In this document: one piece after another, positions 51,504 through 58,677 of the stretch
How positions within the stretch are numbered: the first letter of the stretch is position 1
Layout: every line of letters begins with the position of its first letter
Assembly (NCBI GenBank): GCA_030525285.1
Contig: JAUNFA010000003.1
Location: 94,530 to 158,529 of the forward strand
Length of the DNA stretch: 64,000 nt
Reading direction: 5' to 3'
DNA from: Bacillota bacterium
Lineage (GTDB): Bacteria; Bacillota; Clostridia; Peptostreptococcales; Anaerovoracaceae
Made by a program: the position numbers and the translations under genes
The notes under the pieces: model-generated
Told to the model about the DNA's origin: nothing
The model's database searches: none
The model's input: the letters and a program-made list of their open reading frames with translations, nothing else

Positions 51504-53444
51504 CTAATCTTTTTTATAAAAAGGTGTCGTATATCCATCGGCTCTTAAAAGCAGTCCCTTGGCCCAGGGTGGTGTGCGGCCCATTTGCTCACAAACTGCA
51601 TCCAATGACATACTGGGATCCGCTTCGATGACAACTTCATCGTGAATATGCATGACGATAGAACAGCAGCGGAGTGTCTGCATAGCATAGCAGAGAATAT
51701 CACGAGCAGTTGCTTGTACGATGTTCTCAACAAATTTCGGACCGTAGGAATCAAGTCGTTCCCACTTCTTGGTGCCGCCGATGCCTTCATAGGTGATACA
51801 TTGGCCGCCGAATTTATTGGTTCCAATCTTCGGCTTTACATACGCCAACCTTCTCCCTGATGGGAGAGTAATAAAGAGCATGCCACTCCTGCAGGTGAAG
51901 GTCAGACCATATTCGGAAGTTGGGTGCTTGAATTTTACGGCTTCCATGACAGCATGATCAACATCCCACCAAAACTTAACGATATTCGGATTAGACTGTC
52001 TCCATGCATCTACCAGCGGAGGAAGTTCTTCTTCGGTGAGCCCCATATCCAGAGCGCCCATTGCTTTCAAGGCTCCGACTGAACCTCCATAGCCAAGGGC
52101 AAGTTCTGCAATCTTACCTTTTTGACGGAGATGGCCATTGATACCGTGCTTTTCTACAGGAACTTTGAACATCTGCGATGCAGAGGCGCAGTAGATGTCG
52201 CCACCTTTAGCAAAGACATCTTGACGCCATTTTTCACCGGCAAACCATGCAATGACACGGGCTTCGATAGCAGAAAAGTCCGCTACCAGAAACTGAGTTC
52301 CTTCTCTTGGAATGAAGGCAGTACGGATAAGCTGGGAAAGAGTATCCGGAACATCTTCGTAGAGAAGTTCTACAGCTTCAAAGTTGCCAGAGCGCACCAA
52401 AGAGCGAGCCTCTGCAAGGTCTGCAAGATGATTTTGCGGTAGGTTCTGCAGCTGAATATTACGACCAGAGAATCTGCCGGTTCGATTGGCACCATAAAAC
52501 TGGAACATGCCACGGGCACGACCATCAGCACAGACGGTCTTTTCCATTGCCTGATATTTACGGACGGAGGATTTTGCCAGCTGCTGTCTTAAAGTAAGAA
52601 CCTGCGAGAGCTTCGGAGAAGCAGATTTTAAGAGTTCTGCAACAGTTTTCTTGCCAAGGGTATCTGTCTGCACTCCATTATCTGAAAGCCATGCTTTCAT
52701 CTGTTGGACGGAATTTGGATTTTCCAGATGCGTGATTTTCTTCATCGTATCGACCAGTTGCGTTCTGGAGCGAGTATCCATTTCGATGGCAGCAGCAACA
52801 AGATCCATGTCTAAGCGTACACCACGGTCATTGATTTCTTGGTCTTGATGGTATTCATCCCAGACCTGAGCCGGAACGGGAAATTTTGCGAGCCTCTGCT
52901 GGATGCCCATTTCGGTCTCCACATCTCGGACATTATATTTTTTGAATATGGCCCATTTATCCGGAGCATGGAAGGGGCGATTTCTTGTACGCTGCCCATT
53001 GGTCTTCGTGGGAGGACAGGGCTGGCAAAAATATTTGATGAGATCTTTTCCTTCTGAGAGCTTTTGTTTTTCCAAACCGAGAACAGCACCGACACCCTCC
53101 AAGGAGAGTGGGAGTCCCATCGTAGCTGCCCAAATCATAGAGCAGCGCCAGCTTTCTGGTTCCAGATATTCTCCGGTCGGGTATCCTAAGAAATGAGAAA
53201 GGCAGATGCGTTCAAAAGCTGCATTGAATGCCCACTTGATGACAGATTCATCCTCCAGGGCGAGAAGGACTTCTTTTGGAATCTGTTCTCCGCAGGCAAG
53301 GTCAATCACTTGAACGGGCTGATTGTCTACGCTATAGGCAAAGAGTAAGATTTCAAAATTTGGAGACTCCACATAGCGATAGACGCCTGTTTTCTGAAGA
53401 GGCACATCACTGTAGGTCTCAATATCAATACTGAGTGTTTTCAT
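51504..53444 (-). CDS. Phage DNA polymerase, family A
   Basis: This 646-residue protein has a 3'-5' exonuclease-like N-terminus (TLSIDIETYSDVPL with DxE) and polymerase motifs ADFSAIEARVIAWF (motif A), EWGQ-like LALGYGGSVGAL and IHDEVVIEAD (motif C). It copies the phage genome. The 41-bp repeat follows its stop. Confidence 0.95.
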   Translation of the reverse strand: MKTLSIDIETYSDVPLQKTGVYRYVESPNFEILLFAYSVDNQPVQVIDLACGEQIPKEVLLALEDESVIKWAFNAAFERICLSHFLGYPTGEYLEPESWRCSMIWAATMGLPLSLEGVGAVLGLEKQKLSEGKDLIKYFCQPCPPTKTNGQRTRNRPFHAPDKWAIFKKYNVRDVETEMGIQQRLAKFPVPAQVWDEYHQDQEINDRGVRLDMDLVAAAIEMDTRSRTQLVDTMKKITHLENPNSVQQMKAWLSDNGVQTDTLGKKTVAELLKSASPKLSQVLTLRQQLAKSSVRKYQAMEKTVCADGRARGMFQFYGANRTGRFSGRNIQLQNLPQNHLADLAEARSLVRSGNFEAVELLYEDVPDTLSQLIRTAFIPREGTQFLVADFSAIEARVIAWFAGEKWRQDVFAKGGDIYCASASQMFKVPVEKHGINGHLRQKGKIAELALGYGGSVGALKAMGALDMGLTEEELPPLVDAWRQSNPNIVKFWWDVDHAVMEAVKFKHPTSEYGLTFTCRSGMLFITLPSGRRLAYVKPKIGTNKFGGQCITYEGIGGTKKWERLDSYGPKFVENIVQATARDILCYAMQTLRCCSIVMHIHDEVVIEADPSMSLDAVCEQMGRTPPWAKGLLLRADGYTTPFYKKD

Positions 53445-53498
53445 GAGATTGTCCTTTCTACAAAACAGGCAGCAGAGAAATCCCTGCCACCTGCCGTG

Positions 53499-53684
53499 TT
53501 ACTGTTTATCTTTATTGGATTTGTATTTATTGATGTCACGGCGGATGTGGTATACCGCATAGCGGATAAGATAGAGAATAATTTTCCCTACGTTATAAAT
53601 GATGAATCCATATACCGCCACAAAAAAGGTGTATGCGATGACATTAGCAATAAATAGATTTAAGATTTCTGCAAATTCATTCAT
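53499..53684 (-). CDS. Small membrane protein, unknown
   Basis: This 61-residue protein has two hydrophobic helices (about 10-30 and 33-48) and a basic C-terminus (YHIRRDINKYKSNKDKQ). AAAGGAGAC precedes it. Unknown phage membrane protein. Confidence 0.6.
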   Translation of the reverse strand: MNEFAEILNLFIANVIAYTFFVAVYGFIIYNVGKIILYLIRYAVYHIRRDINKYKSNKDKQ

Positions 53685-53749
53685 AGATTGTCTCCTTTTG
53701 TCGAAAGATGTGCTGGCGACAGCAGAACCACCGCCAGCAGGTTGATAGA

Positions 53750-53938
53750 TTACTTAAAGTCCTTCATGCGTTTTTCATGGTATTCGAGATCACGCTTGTC
53801 CTTTTCCTGCTCACGCTTTTCGCGCTTGTGGTCATTGATGATACTCTGAATCATAGAGATTGCAGTAGTAAGGCCAACACACGCGAAGCAGCCGATACAG
53901 ATATTTACAAGAATTGTGCTAATCATAATTGTCTCCAT
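53750..53938 (-). CDS. Small membrane protein, unknown
   Basis: This 62-residue protein has one N-terminal helix (MISTILVNICIGCFACVGLTTAISM) and a charged coiled tail (DHKREKREQEKDKRDLEYHEKRMKDFK). It is well spaced after GGAGGTGAC. Similar one-helix proteins occur in clostridial phages. No function known. Confidence 0.6.
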   Translation of the reverse strand: METIMISTILVNICIGCFACVGLTTAISMIQSIINDHKREKREQEKDKRDLEYHEKRMKDFK

Positions 53939-53953
53939 AGTTTGTCACCTCCG

Positions 53954-54526
53954 TTAGTCAAGAAAATCATCGTCGTCATCAGTTGCAAAGTCAGATTCGG
54001 CAGAAGCCTTACCACCAAGAGGCTCACCATCACGAATCTTCTGCAGATTGTTAAGACCGCAGGCGATGCCCTTATTACCAGAGCTGTTGAAAGCGTAGAA
54101 GCTGATGCTTGCACGACCGTAGACTCCAGAGTAAACCTCAGAGCGAGTGAGGATAGGATTGCGGTCTGCATCTACGATGCCCGGAGCAGAGGTCGCATTA
54201 GCATTCACAAAGTAGCTGCCAGCGTAAGCAGGGTCGTCCGGTCTTTCAAGGTCACCATCACGAAGAGGAGTCTTAAGTACGGAAAGGGCTGGTACGGACT
54301 TGCCGTTTCCCTTGAGCTTGGATTCACCTTCACGGTATGCAGCTTCGATAGCAGCTTTAATTTTAGCGACAGTCTTGGTGTCAGATTTTGGAATGATCAG
54401 GCTGACACTGTACTTCGGAGTGCCGCCGTTGATGGACTTCGGTTCCCAGACGTTGGCGTAGCTCCAGCGTGTGTTAGGACCAGTGATAACCTTCATGGGA
54501 TTTGTCATTTTTGCATTTTTACTCAT
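53954..54526 (-). CDS. DUF2815 ssDNA-binding-like protein
   Basis: This 190-residue protein starts at ATG 54526, 9 bp after GGAGG; the ATG six bases upstream is too close. The OB-like body (NPMKVITGPNTRWSYANVWEPKSINGGTPKYSVSLIIPK ... YSGVYGRASISFYAFN) and acidic tail (ATDDDDDFLD) are typical of DUF2815 single-strand-binding-like proteins in phages. Confidence 0.85.
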   Translation of the reverse strand: MSKNAKMTNPMKVITGPNTRWSYANVWEPKSINGGTPKYSVSLIIPKSDTKTVAKIKAAIEAAYREGESKLKGNGKSVPALSVLKTPLRDGDLERPDDPAYAGSYFVNANATSAPGIVDADRNPILTRSEVYSGVYGRASISFYAFNSSGNKGIACGLNNLQKIRDGEPLGGKASAESDFATDDDDDFLD

Positions 54527-55658
54527 TGTCATATTCCTCCATAAAATCATTTTTTGCTGTGTTCATTGCCGGGCGTTTATCGCTCTCCGGCACAAGAGTA
54601 GGTTTGCCTTGTGGCTTTTCAATATAGGCTGCGAGGAGCTCTTCGAAGCGAGACTTACCGAGCAGCTTTTGCATGGCCGTGATACCAAGCAGCTTCTTTT
54701 CGTAAGGGTCAAAACCAGCAGCTTTGACAGCTTTCAATACGGCGTCTTCACTGGTGTATCTGCGGTTGGAACGACCCTCGACCAGCTTCCAGCCGGTCCA
54801 TTCTTTACCGCTGATTGCCTGCTGGAGTGCATACTCCTTGATGTCATTGGCCCAGGAGACCAGTTCGTCGACACGGGAGAGGATGACTTCGATTTCCGAA
54901 TCCTCCAACAGTGGCGGCAGCTTGAAATCGTGCTGTGCGAGTAGAAGATTGGCTTCCGCTCTGGCTCGGCATTCATGCTTTGCCTTACAGAATCCGCACC
55001 ATTCGCCACACAGGAAGTTTCCGTCACCGGCAAAGGCAAGGTCTGCGGTAGGTTTCAGAACTTCATCGGCCCATTGATACAGGTCATCCTTGCTGACTTC
55101 GCAGGTAGAAATGTTCTGACGTCTGGGCTGGTAGATGGTCATGCTGACCGTATCGATGTCATAGATGTCATCGAAGAGCTCCAGAGCGCCAAGGGCGTAA
55201 CACTTCATCTGCGGATTGTCTTCAGCGGATACGAGAATTCCAAGACCATGTTTGTAGTCAATCACGTGCATAGTTCCATCGCTGATGAGAATAGCATCCG
55301 AGGTTCCGAAGCCCTGTTCCACCCAGCGGGAGAAGTCCACTCGCTGTTCAATCAGAACAACTGGGTCAGAGCAGGTCTGTTTGGCCTCTTCCAAAAGCTC
55401 CATGATGAAGCAGGCATACCCGGTAGCACAGTCCTCCATTTCAGCGTTATACCAATCGAGATTCTTGGTAGGATCTGTAGCTTTCATGCCGAGAGCTTTA
55501 CGGAGCTTGTACTCACAAAGAGCGTGTGCGTCGGTGCCTTCTGCAGCATAGTTGCTACCTTTATCCTCATAGGTTTCGCAGAGCCTTGCTGACGGTGGAC
55601 AGTGGAGCCAGCGGTCAGACGAGGATGCGGAGAGGATTGCATGTCCTTTAGGTGGCAT
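54519..55658 (-). CDS. DUF2800 (Cas4-like PD-(D/E)xK) protein
   Basis: This 379-residue protein starts at ATG 55658 (MPPKGHAILSASSSDRWLHCPPSARLCE). It has Cas4/RecB-like features: VIDYKHGLGI with the catalytic D and K, and a cysteine cluster CGEWCGFCKAKHEC that may hold an Fe-S cluster. It is probably a phage recombination exonuclease. It overlaps the DUF2815 gene by eight bases. Confidence 0.88.
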   Translation of the reverse strand: MPPKGHAILSASSSDRWLHCPPSARLCETYEDKGSNYAAEGTDAHALCEYKLRKALGMKATDPTKNLDWYNAEMEDCATGYACFIMELLEEAKQTCSDPVVLIEQRVDFSRWVEQGFGTSDAILISDGTMHVIDYKHGLGILVSAEDNPQMKCYALGALELFDDIYDIDTVSMTIYQPRRQNISTCEVSKDDLYQWADEVLKPTADLAFAGDGNFLCGEWCGFCKAKHECRARAEANLLLAQHDFKLPPLLEDSEIEVILSRVDELVSWANDIKEYALQQAISGKEWTGWKLVEGRSNRRYTSEDAVLKAVKAAGFDPYEKKLLGITAMQKLLGKSRFEELLAAYIEKPQGKPTLVPESDKRPAMNTAKNDFMEEYDNE

Positions 55659-55659
55659 A

Positions 55660-55974
55660 TTAGAGCACCTCCGCTTCCCTGAGCAGGGCTTCATAATGTT
55701 TCGGGTCTACGAGTGACAACTTGCTTGCACCGTACTTTTTAAGAAGTTCTCGAATTTCAGCGGTATGTCCAGCACGAGATTTATCCGCAAGAACAGCTCG
55801 AACTTCCTCAAGGGCCAGTGCAGGTTTTGCAGGAGCGGCAGGGTTTTCTGCTTTTCCAGCGGTTCCGGATGCTCCTTCAAACTGCTGTGCGAGCCAGTTT
55901 GCTGCATCATTAATAGCAGTGGCAGCATTTCTCAGCTCTTCGATGGTCATGGCCATATCGTTCATTTTTGACAT
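55660..55974 (-). CDS. Conserved phage protein, unknown
   Basis: This 104-residue protein has a helical start (MTIEELRNAATAINDAANWLAQQFEG), a proline-alanine linker (NPAAPAKPALAL) and a C-terminal helical part (EEVRAVLADKSRAGHTAEIRELLKKYGASKLSLVDPKHYEALLREAE). Preceded by AAGGAGG. No function recognised. Confidence 0.65.
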   Translation of the reverse strand: MSKMNDMAMTIEELRNAATAINDAANWLAQQFEGASGTAGKAENPAAPAKPALALEEVRAVLADKSRAGHTAEIRELLKKYGASKLSLVDPKHYEALLREAEVL

Positions 55975-56119
55975 TTACTTTTCCTCCTTCCTCGGATTGT
56001 CTGTGTGCGGCGATGATTCTGAGATTCTTCACCATTCTTGCGGATACCTGACTGATTGCAGTGAGAGTAGCAATCACTTCTGCGTCAGTGCCGCTTCTGT
56101 TGTGAAAATTCCGATTCAC
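55910..56119 (-). CDS. Small phage protein of 69 residues, GTG start (tentative)
   Basis: From GTG 56119, 8 nt after GCGAGGTG, the frame reads NRNFHNRSGTDAEVIATLTAISQVSARMVKNL and then overlaps the next gene by 65 bp. The DAEVIATLTAISQVSARMVKNLRIIA helix looks like small proteins in related phages. The overlap and GTG start lower confidence. Confidence 0.4.
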   Translation of the reverse strand: MNRNFHNRSGTDAEVIATLTAISQVSARMVKNLRIIAAHRQSEEGGKVNVKNERYGHDHRRAEKCCHCY

Positions 56120-56161
56120 GATGTTCACCTCGCTTTCTGTAGGTCGCTTTGTTTCGCCTTA

Positions 56162-56202
56162 CACTACTCAATGGAGGTGAGATGGCGGTTTGGCCGAAAA
56201 AA
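56162..56202 (-). repeat. 41-bp repeat, copy C
   Basis: It lies 34 bp before the ribosome binding site of the small GTG-start gene, after the sigma-like factor's terminator. Shared core with copies A and B; a short plus-strand frame MEVRWRFGRKN in it has no binding site. Confidence 0.85.
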
Positions 56203-56220
56203 TATAAAAAAGTTTTTGAA

Positions 56221-56253
56221 AAGAAAAATCGTCCCCTGAAAAATCAGAGGACG
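56221..56253 (-). terminator. Terminator after the sigma-like gene
   Basis: A 10-bp stem, CGTCCTCTGA (56253-56244) with TCAGGGGACG (56239-56230), loop TTTT, is followed by TTTTTCTT on the minus strand. Confidence 0.88.
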
Positions 56254-56263
56254 ACCATTCATA

Positions 56264-56782
56264 TTAGATGTAGTCCTTAAGCTCGGAGCGGAGCTTCTGG
56301 AACAGCTTGTCCCTGCGATACACGAATGTATTACGAGAGAGGCCCATTTCCTTGCCGCAGTCACGTTCCGATTTTCCTTCCATAATAAGCTGACAGATAA
56401 GACGACCTTCCGGGTCCAGCTCATTCAGCTTTGCATAGAGAGCGTGAAGAAGTTCTGCATCCTCTAATACTTCAGTGATAGCTGCAGATTCATCCGGAAC
56501 ATCGTCGAGCCAGCTCTTTTCGTTCCCGTCACCGTCGCTCACGGTGTTATCGAGAGAAAGCTGGTCGCCAGCTTTGGCATAAGGACAGGTGAAGCAATCC
56601 ATGTCGCATAAGTAGCGCTTGCTTGCAGGGCAGACACAGCGGCCGTGTTCCTGCTGACGCTTGCGATAGGCGTTGATATCACGATAGTAATTCGTGTAGA
56701 ATTCCTTGTTTACGTCTACCCAGCTTTTGGATTCTTTAATGTAGATACGATATTGTTTACTCTGATTTACGTTTTTTGACAT
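56264..56782 (-). CDS. Sigma-70-like phage regulator
   Basis: This 172-residue protein ends in a region-4 helix-turn-helix (LNELDPEGRLICQLIMEGKSERDCGKEMGLSRNTFVYRRDKLFQKLRSEL). The N-terminus has a cysteine set (CVCPASKRYLCDMDCFTC) that may bind metal. It resembles the small sigma-like factors in clostridial phages. The start ATG at 56782 is embedded just after a hairpin that carries its GAGG site. It is the first gene of the early operon. Confidence 0.85.
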   Translation of the reverse strand: MSKNVNQSKQYRIYIKESKSWVDVNKEFYTNYYRDINAYRKRQQEHGRCVCPASKRYLCDMDCFTCPYAKAGDQLSLDNTVSDGDGNEKSWLDDVPDESAAITEVLEDAELLHALYAKLNELDPEGRLICQLIMEGKSERDCGKEMGLSRNTFVYRRDKLFQKLRSELKDYI

Positions 56783-56974
56783 ATAAAAACCTCTATCTTG
56801 TCAATCCGAGATGGAGGTTCCTTGCTGCTACCGGCAAAAGGGTATAGTGGTACCATGGTCAGGAGAAATCTCCATCTCATGTGTGCCACCAGCCTTTCCA
56901 GTTGCCGGGAGCGATATATTCTGTTGTGTGGTCACTTCAGCACTGGAAAGCTGTCTGCGCAAACTGCTGAAGTG
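56783..56974 (-). ncRNA. Pseudoknotted leader with attenuator, upstream of the sigma-like gene
   Basis: The minus-strand transcript should start near 56973, inside helix H1 (CACTTCAGCA 56974-56965 with 56942-56933). The H1 loop holds CTTTCCAGT (56950-56942) that can pair with ACTGGAAAG (56902-56894), making a pseudoknot. H3 pairs CCGGCAA (56908-56902) with TTGCCGG (56837-56831). A final hairpin (56818-56809 with 56798-56789) is followed by TTTTT and carries GAGG seven bases before the ATG. GAGATGGAG (56878-56870) can pair with CTCCATCTC (56816-56808), which would block that hairpin. The layout is that of a riboswitch-type attenuator; no ligand is known. Confidence 0.6.
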
Positions 56975-56979
56975 ATGTA

Positions 56980-56987
56980 GTTATAGC
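56980..56987 (-). promoter_or_regulatory. Extended -10 promoter of the early prophage operon
   Basis: On the minus strand TGCTATAAC (TGn-extended TATAAC; -10 at 56985-56980) sits 6-7 bp from the first helix of the leader. The -35 (AGGAAT at 17 bp) is weak. Confidence 0.5.
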
Positions 56988-57047
56988 AAACAAACAAGAA
57001 AAATTCCTTTTCGTATCGCTGTTCATAATTTTGTCATCGCAAAGTTA

Positions 57048-57076
57048 TTGTTTTTCTTATACGCTTCTGCTATAAT
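57048..57076 (+). promoter_or_regulatory. Promoter for the ABC-3C operon
   Basis: TTGTTT (57048-57053) and TATAAT (57071-57076) are separated by 17 bp, 148 bp before the start codon at 57224. Confidence 0.75.
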
Positions 57077-57148
57077 TTAAAAGTGTAATATCGGTAGGAG
57101 TGTATCTAGCTCTCTTTCGATTACAATCACATCTTAACAAAATAAAAG

Positions 57149-57194
57149 TCCACCGGCCGGACGCCAGCGGACAGTGTTGGACAGTGAACTGTCC
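57149..57194 (+). promoter_or_regulatory. Operator-like repeats in the ABC-3C leader
   Basis: GGACAGTG appears twice (57169-57176, 57179-57186), and GGACAGT-GA-ACTGTCC (57179-57194) is a perfect 7-bp inverted repeat. GTCCACCGG/CCGGAC (57149-57161) lies beside them. They are downstream of the promoter, where a repressor could act. Confidence 0.45.
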
Positions 57195-57223
57195 AAAGAA
57201 AAATCTGAAGTTGGAGGTAAACG

Positions 57224-58234
57224 ATGAGATTTAGTAATTTCGTACAATTGATGCATCGATATATCGGTTGTAGTGTGACACAGCAGGAGTATGTGCTGTA
57301 TCTGACGAATCTCGTTATTCGTGACCCGATGACGGATGATGAAGAAAAGTTAGAGGAAAACGATGACTTTAATCCACTATCGAGTAAAGATGTTTCAACT
57401 CTATCAAAGATATATTCTGGTACTCAGAACAGAAAAATAAAGCAGGATGACGCACGTACTATTCAGAGTTTATTTAGTAAAAGTAAATTTGTTGATGCTT
57501 TCCAAACAGTGGACTATGAAGCCAGAGAAGAATTGATTGGCAAGCTAAAGGAATTTGGAATACAAGGAAACTTTGAAGCTGATAATATCGATGAAGTGTG
57601 TGCAGAGCTTTTCTATCGCTTTATTGATGCTATGGCATCTAATAAAGGATACATTGATACGGCGCTTCCGGTTCATATTGATTCCTATGGAAATAGATAT
57701 GTAACGGTTGAAGTAAGCACAGTTTATGTAAAAGACGGAAAGCTACATGTTGGAGATGAGGTTTTAGAGCTACCGGCTGCACTCGCACCTGAAAAAGATA
57801 TCAAACCGGAAGAAATGCCGTATGTCAATGCTCTTTGTGCAGCATATGCAGACGCACTCGCTCAAGCAGTTACTCCAGAGATTATTGGAACATTGCCGGG
57901 GAGATACCGTAGAGATTTCACGTCACAAAGGACATCTTATTATGAAGCTGAATGGCTGCATCATTCTGTAAGGGATGTATTTGATGGCGGAGAAGAAAAA
58001 TTTGAGGCGCTAAAAAAGGATGCCTACGATGGTATAGAGAGTACATATCTTCAGGATTACGATAATGGATTCCAACGTTTGCAAGCGGTCCTTGATAAAA
58101 TTACCAATACGACATTAGATACTTCTTCGATTGATAGGATAAAAAGCCTTATGAAGAATGTGCACAAGAAAGGCATTTGCCACATTCTGGTGAATGATGG
58201 AACGATAAATTCGTGGGTGGATATTGATGAATAA
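57224..58234 (+). CDS. ABC-3C system protein, probable effector component
   Basis: This 336-residue protein has an N-terminal helical start (FSNFVQLMHRYIGCSVTQQEYVLYLTNLV) and a C-terminal part (YYEAEWLHHSVRDVFDGGEEKFEALKKDAYDGIESTYLQDYDNGFQRLQAVLDKIT ... KKGICHILVNDGTINSWVDIDE) matching ABC-3C C-terminal domains, which link effector proteins to the ABC ATPase. The middle region (residues 95-220) is not recognised, so the effector activity cannot be named. The next gene overlaps it by eight bases. Confidence 0.7.
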   Translation: MRFSNFVQLMHRYIGCSVTQQEYVLYLTNLVIRDPMTDDEEKLEENDDFNPLSSKDVSTLSKIYSGTQNRKIKQDDARTIQSLFSKSKFVDAFQTVDYEAREELIGKLKEFGIQGNFEADNIDEVCAELFYRFIDAMASNKGYIDTALPVHIDSYGNRYVTVEVSTVYVKDGKLHVGDEVLELPAALAPEKDIKPEEMPYVNALCAAYADALAQAVTPEIIGTLPGRYRRDFTSQRTSYYEAEWLHHSVRDVFDGGEEKFEALKKDAYDGIESTYLQDYDNGFQRLQAVLDKITNTTLDTSSIDRIKSLMKNVHKKGICHILVNDGTINSWVDIDE

Positions 58235-58673
58235 AATATTTAACACCACATTTGAATCAAGCCTTAGGATACTATTGCTTTTATCTGTTTCGGGAGATGA
58301 ACAGATGACGCTGGATAGAATAGCGGATTATGATTTCATTACAATTTACAGTAAGTACTTTGGTATCAGCGACATGGCACTGCATGGAGAGAATGAATTC
58401 GGTCTTAGTGAATTTGCTGCACGAAGAGGAATGATGCAAAGCACGATGAAATCGTTGGTGCTAGATGGTCTGGTATCTGTAAAACGCAGACAGAATGGAT
58501 TTCAATATTCTATTTCAGCAGTTGGAAAAACTGTGGCAGGAAAAATGGAATCGGAATATGCAAGTAATTATAAGATGTTGGCTCGGAAGACGGTGGAGCA
58601 TTTCAAAGGACAAAGCGAGCAGAAAATTATGAAAACGATAAGTAATGTATCGGCAGAATTTTTGAGGAGGTAA
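58227..58673 (+). CDS. ABC-3C middle component
   Basis: From ATG 58227 this is 148 residues. The pattern (FNTTFESSLRILLLLSVSGDEQMTLDRIADYDFITIYSKYFGISDMALHGENEF) is the winged-helix-like middle component seen between the effector and the ATPase in ABC-three-component systems. It is thought to bridge ATPase and effector. The overlap with the first gene and 4-bp gap to the ATPase fit one operon. Confidence 0.75.
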   Translation: MNKIFNTTFESSLRILLLLSVSGDEQMTLDRIADYDFITIYSKYFGISDMALHGENEFGLSEFAARRGMMQSTMKSLVLDGLVSVKRRQNGFQYSISAVGKTVAGKMESEYASNYKMLARKTVEHFKGQSEQKIMKTISNVSAEFLRR

Positions 58674-58677
58674 CGAT

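Larger units (their letters stand above)
18541..56990 (-). mobile_element. HK97-type siphovirus prophage, approximate limits
   Basis: A continuous, mostly minus-strand gene array holds every module expected of a tailed temperate phage: sigma-like factor, replication (DUF2800, DUF2815, PolA, primase, helicase), HNH nuclease and both terminase subunits, portal, ClpP-like protease, capsid, connectors, tail, tape measure, holin, amidase and serine recombinases. The limits given are where phage-like genes begin and end; no attachment-site duplication was found inside the window. The left limit is the terminator at 18540; the right is the promoter of the early operon. It may be part of a larger integrated unit starting at 16203. 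Confidence 0.85.

Noticed and set aside
53708..54544. A 278-aa plus-strand frame
   Set aside because: It is the shadow of the DUF2815 gene and the small membrane gene on the other strand.
55721..56239. A 172-aa plus-strand frame ending in the 41-bp repeat
   Set aside because: Runs antisense to the minus-strand phage genes and has no start signal; only the repeat part is of interest.
56783..56974. T-box leader
   Set aside because: TGGTACCAC is similar to a T-box core, but no specifier stem, and the downstream gene is a phage regulator, not an amino-acid gene.
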